Shown: positions 5,343 through 5,993 of the stretch, piece by piece
How the letters are laid out: each line of letters begins with the position of its first letter
How positions within the stretch are numbered: position 1 is the first letter of the stretch
NCBI GenBank assembly: GCA_007117785.1
Contig: SKFV01000335.1
Span: 1-5,993, forward strand
Length of the DNA stretch: 5,993 nt
Direction of reading: 5' to 3'
Origin: Pseudomonas sp.
Lineage (GTDB): Bacteria > Pseudomonadota > Gammaproteobacteria > Pseudomonadales > Pseudomonadaceae
Notes under the pieces: generated by a model
What the model was told of the DNA's origin: nothing
The model's input: the letters and a program-made list of their open reading frames with translations, nothing else
The model's database searches: none
Program-made: the position numbers and the translations under genes

Positions 5343-5993
5343 ATGAGTGAATGTTTCAGCCTGGCCATTGGTGTCGGCACCCAGAACAACGCCGGCAACT
5401 GGCTTGAGGTCTACTACCCGCAACCGCTGCTGAACCCGGATGAAAAGCTGGTCAAGGTCATCGCTGAGCAACTGAACTACAGTGGCGGCAACCAGGCTCT
5501 GGATCTTGCGACCAGTCAGTGTGCCGCTCTGAGCCAGGCACTCAAGACTGCCGGTTTTGCAGATTGCGCTGACCTGGTCGCCCAACTGGCCGACAGTCAA
5601 CGCCCGCTGGTGGTGACCCTGCTGGCCACTGATGAAGCGCCCAGCTCAACCCCTGAGGCCTACCTGAAACTGCATCTGCTCTCGCATCGCCTGGTCAAGC
5701 CGCATGGCGTGGTACTCGCCGGCATCTTCCCCTTGCTGCCGAACATCGCCTGGACCAGCCAGGGTGCTATCGACATCAACGAACTGCCTCAGCGCCAGCT
5801 GTCGGCCCGCCTCAAGGGTGAAGCCCTGTCGGTATACAGCGTCGACAAATTCCCCAAGCTGACCGATTATGTGGTGCCCAGCGGCGTACGTATTGCCGAC
5901 ACCTCACGGGTGCGTCTTGGCGCTTACGTCGGCGAAGGAACCACTGTCATGCACGAAGGCTTTATCAACTTCAATGCCGGCACTGACGGCACC
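5343..5993 (+). CDS. dapD: 2,3,4,5-tetrahydropyridine-2,6-dicarboxylate N-succinyltransferase, long form (3' end missing)
   Basis: DapD transfers succinyl from succinyl-CoA to tetrahydrodipicolinate, the step just before DapC in diaminopimelate and lysine synthesis. The reading frame is open for 217 codons to the window edge. Pseudomonas DapD is about 344 residues, so roughly a third is missing; this is truncation by the window, not a broken gene. The N-terminal domain (FSLAIGVGTQN near 5-15, then a variable stretch) and the conserved SSTPEAYLKLHLLSHRLVKPH (101-121) and SVDKFPKLTDYVVP (166-179) segments mark the long DapD form of Pseudomonas and Actinobacteria, distinct from the shorter E. 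coli type. The left-handed beta-helix of hexapeptide repeats starts near residue 181 (GVRIADTSRVRLGAYVGEGTTV) and continues past the edge. The family is known to be trimeric and cytosolic. The ATG at 5343 is supported by AAGGA seven bases upstream. Confidence 0.96.
   Translation, partial: MSECFSLAIGVGTQNNAGNWLEVYYPQPLLNPDEKLVKVIAEQLNYSGGNQALDLATSQCAALSQALKTAGFADCADLVAQLADSQRPLVVTLLATDEAPSSTPEAYLKLHLLSHRLVKPHGVVLAGIFPLLPNIAWTSQGAIDINELPQRQLSARLKGEALSVYSVDKFPKLTDYVVPSGVRIADTSRVRLGAYVGEGTTVMHEGFINFNAGTDGT

Noticed and set aside
1..5993. Mobile element, CRISPR array, tRNA, phage or defence island
   Set aside because: I saw no repeat-spacer pattern, transposase, integrase, cloverleaf or terminal inverted repeats. 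The coding density and conserved core gene order fit an undisturbed housekeeping region.

Overview
The window looks like ordinary chromosomal core sequence from a gammaproteobacterium of the Pseudomonas group. The basis is gene order (a divergent leader of rpsB type, then map, glnD, dapC), close protein similarity to the Pseudomonas families as I remember them, and moderate-to-high GC. The GC does not look as extreme as in P. aeruginosa, so a Halopseudomonas-like (P. pertucinogena lineage) relative is possible. That genus-level guess is weak without a database search.

Layout. Bases 1-263 are a divergent control region. The minus strand carries a sigma70-like promoter and the 5' part of a structured leader RNA, which I interpret as the S2-responsive rpsB leader; rpsB itself lies beyond the left edge. 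The plus strand carries an extended -10 promoter and a leader of about 85-90 nt with two stem-loops, ahead of map. From 264 to the right edge, five genes lie on the plus strand with gaps of only 17, 10, 2 and 22 nt: map (methionine aminopeptidase), glnD (PII uridylyltransferase/uridylyl-removing enzyme), dapC (succinyldiaminopimelate transaminase), a YffB-type ArsC/Spx-family protein, and dapD (tetrahydrodipicolinate N-succinyltransferase, cut by the right edge after 217 codons). No terminator or strong internal promoter is visible between them, so a single operon is likely.

How the genes work together. DapD makes N-succinyl-2-amino-6-oxopimelate, and DapC transaminates it with glutamate to N-succinyl-LL-diaminopimelate. 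These are consecutive steps toward meso-diaminopimelate (peptidoglycan) and lysine. GlnD senses glutamine and sets the uridylylation state of PII, so nitrogen sensing sits beside a glutamate-consuming pathway. map and the divergent rpsB leader belong to protein synthesis and maturation. The YffB-like protein has no established function.

I found no mobile element, CRISPR array, tRNA, prophage or defence gene, and no convincing novel system. The points most worth a second look are the folded rpsB leader, the two-hairpin map leader, a six-residue insertion in MAP, and the YffB-like gene between two consecutive dap genes.
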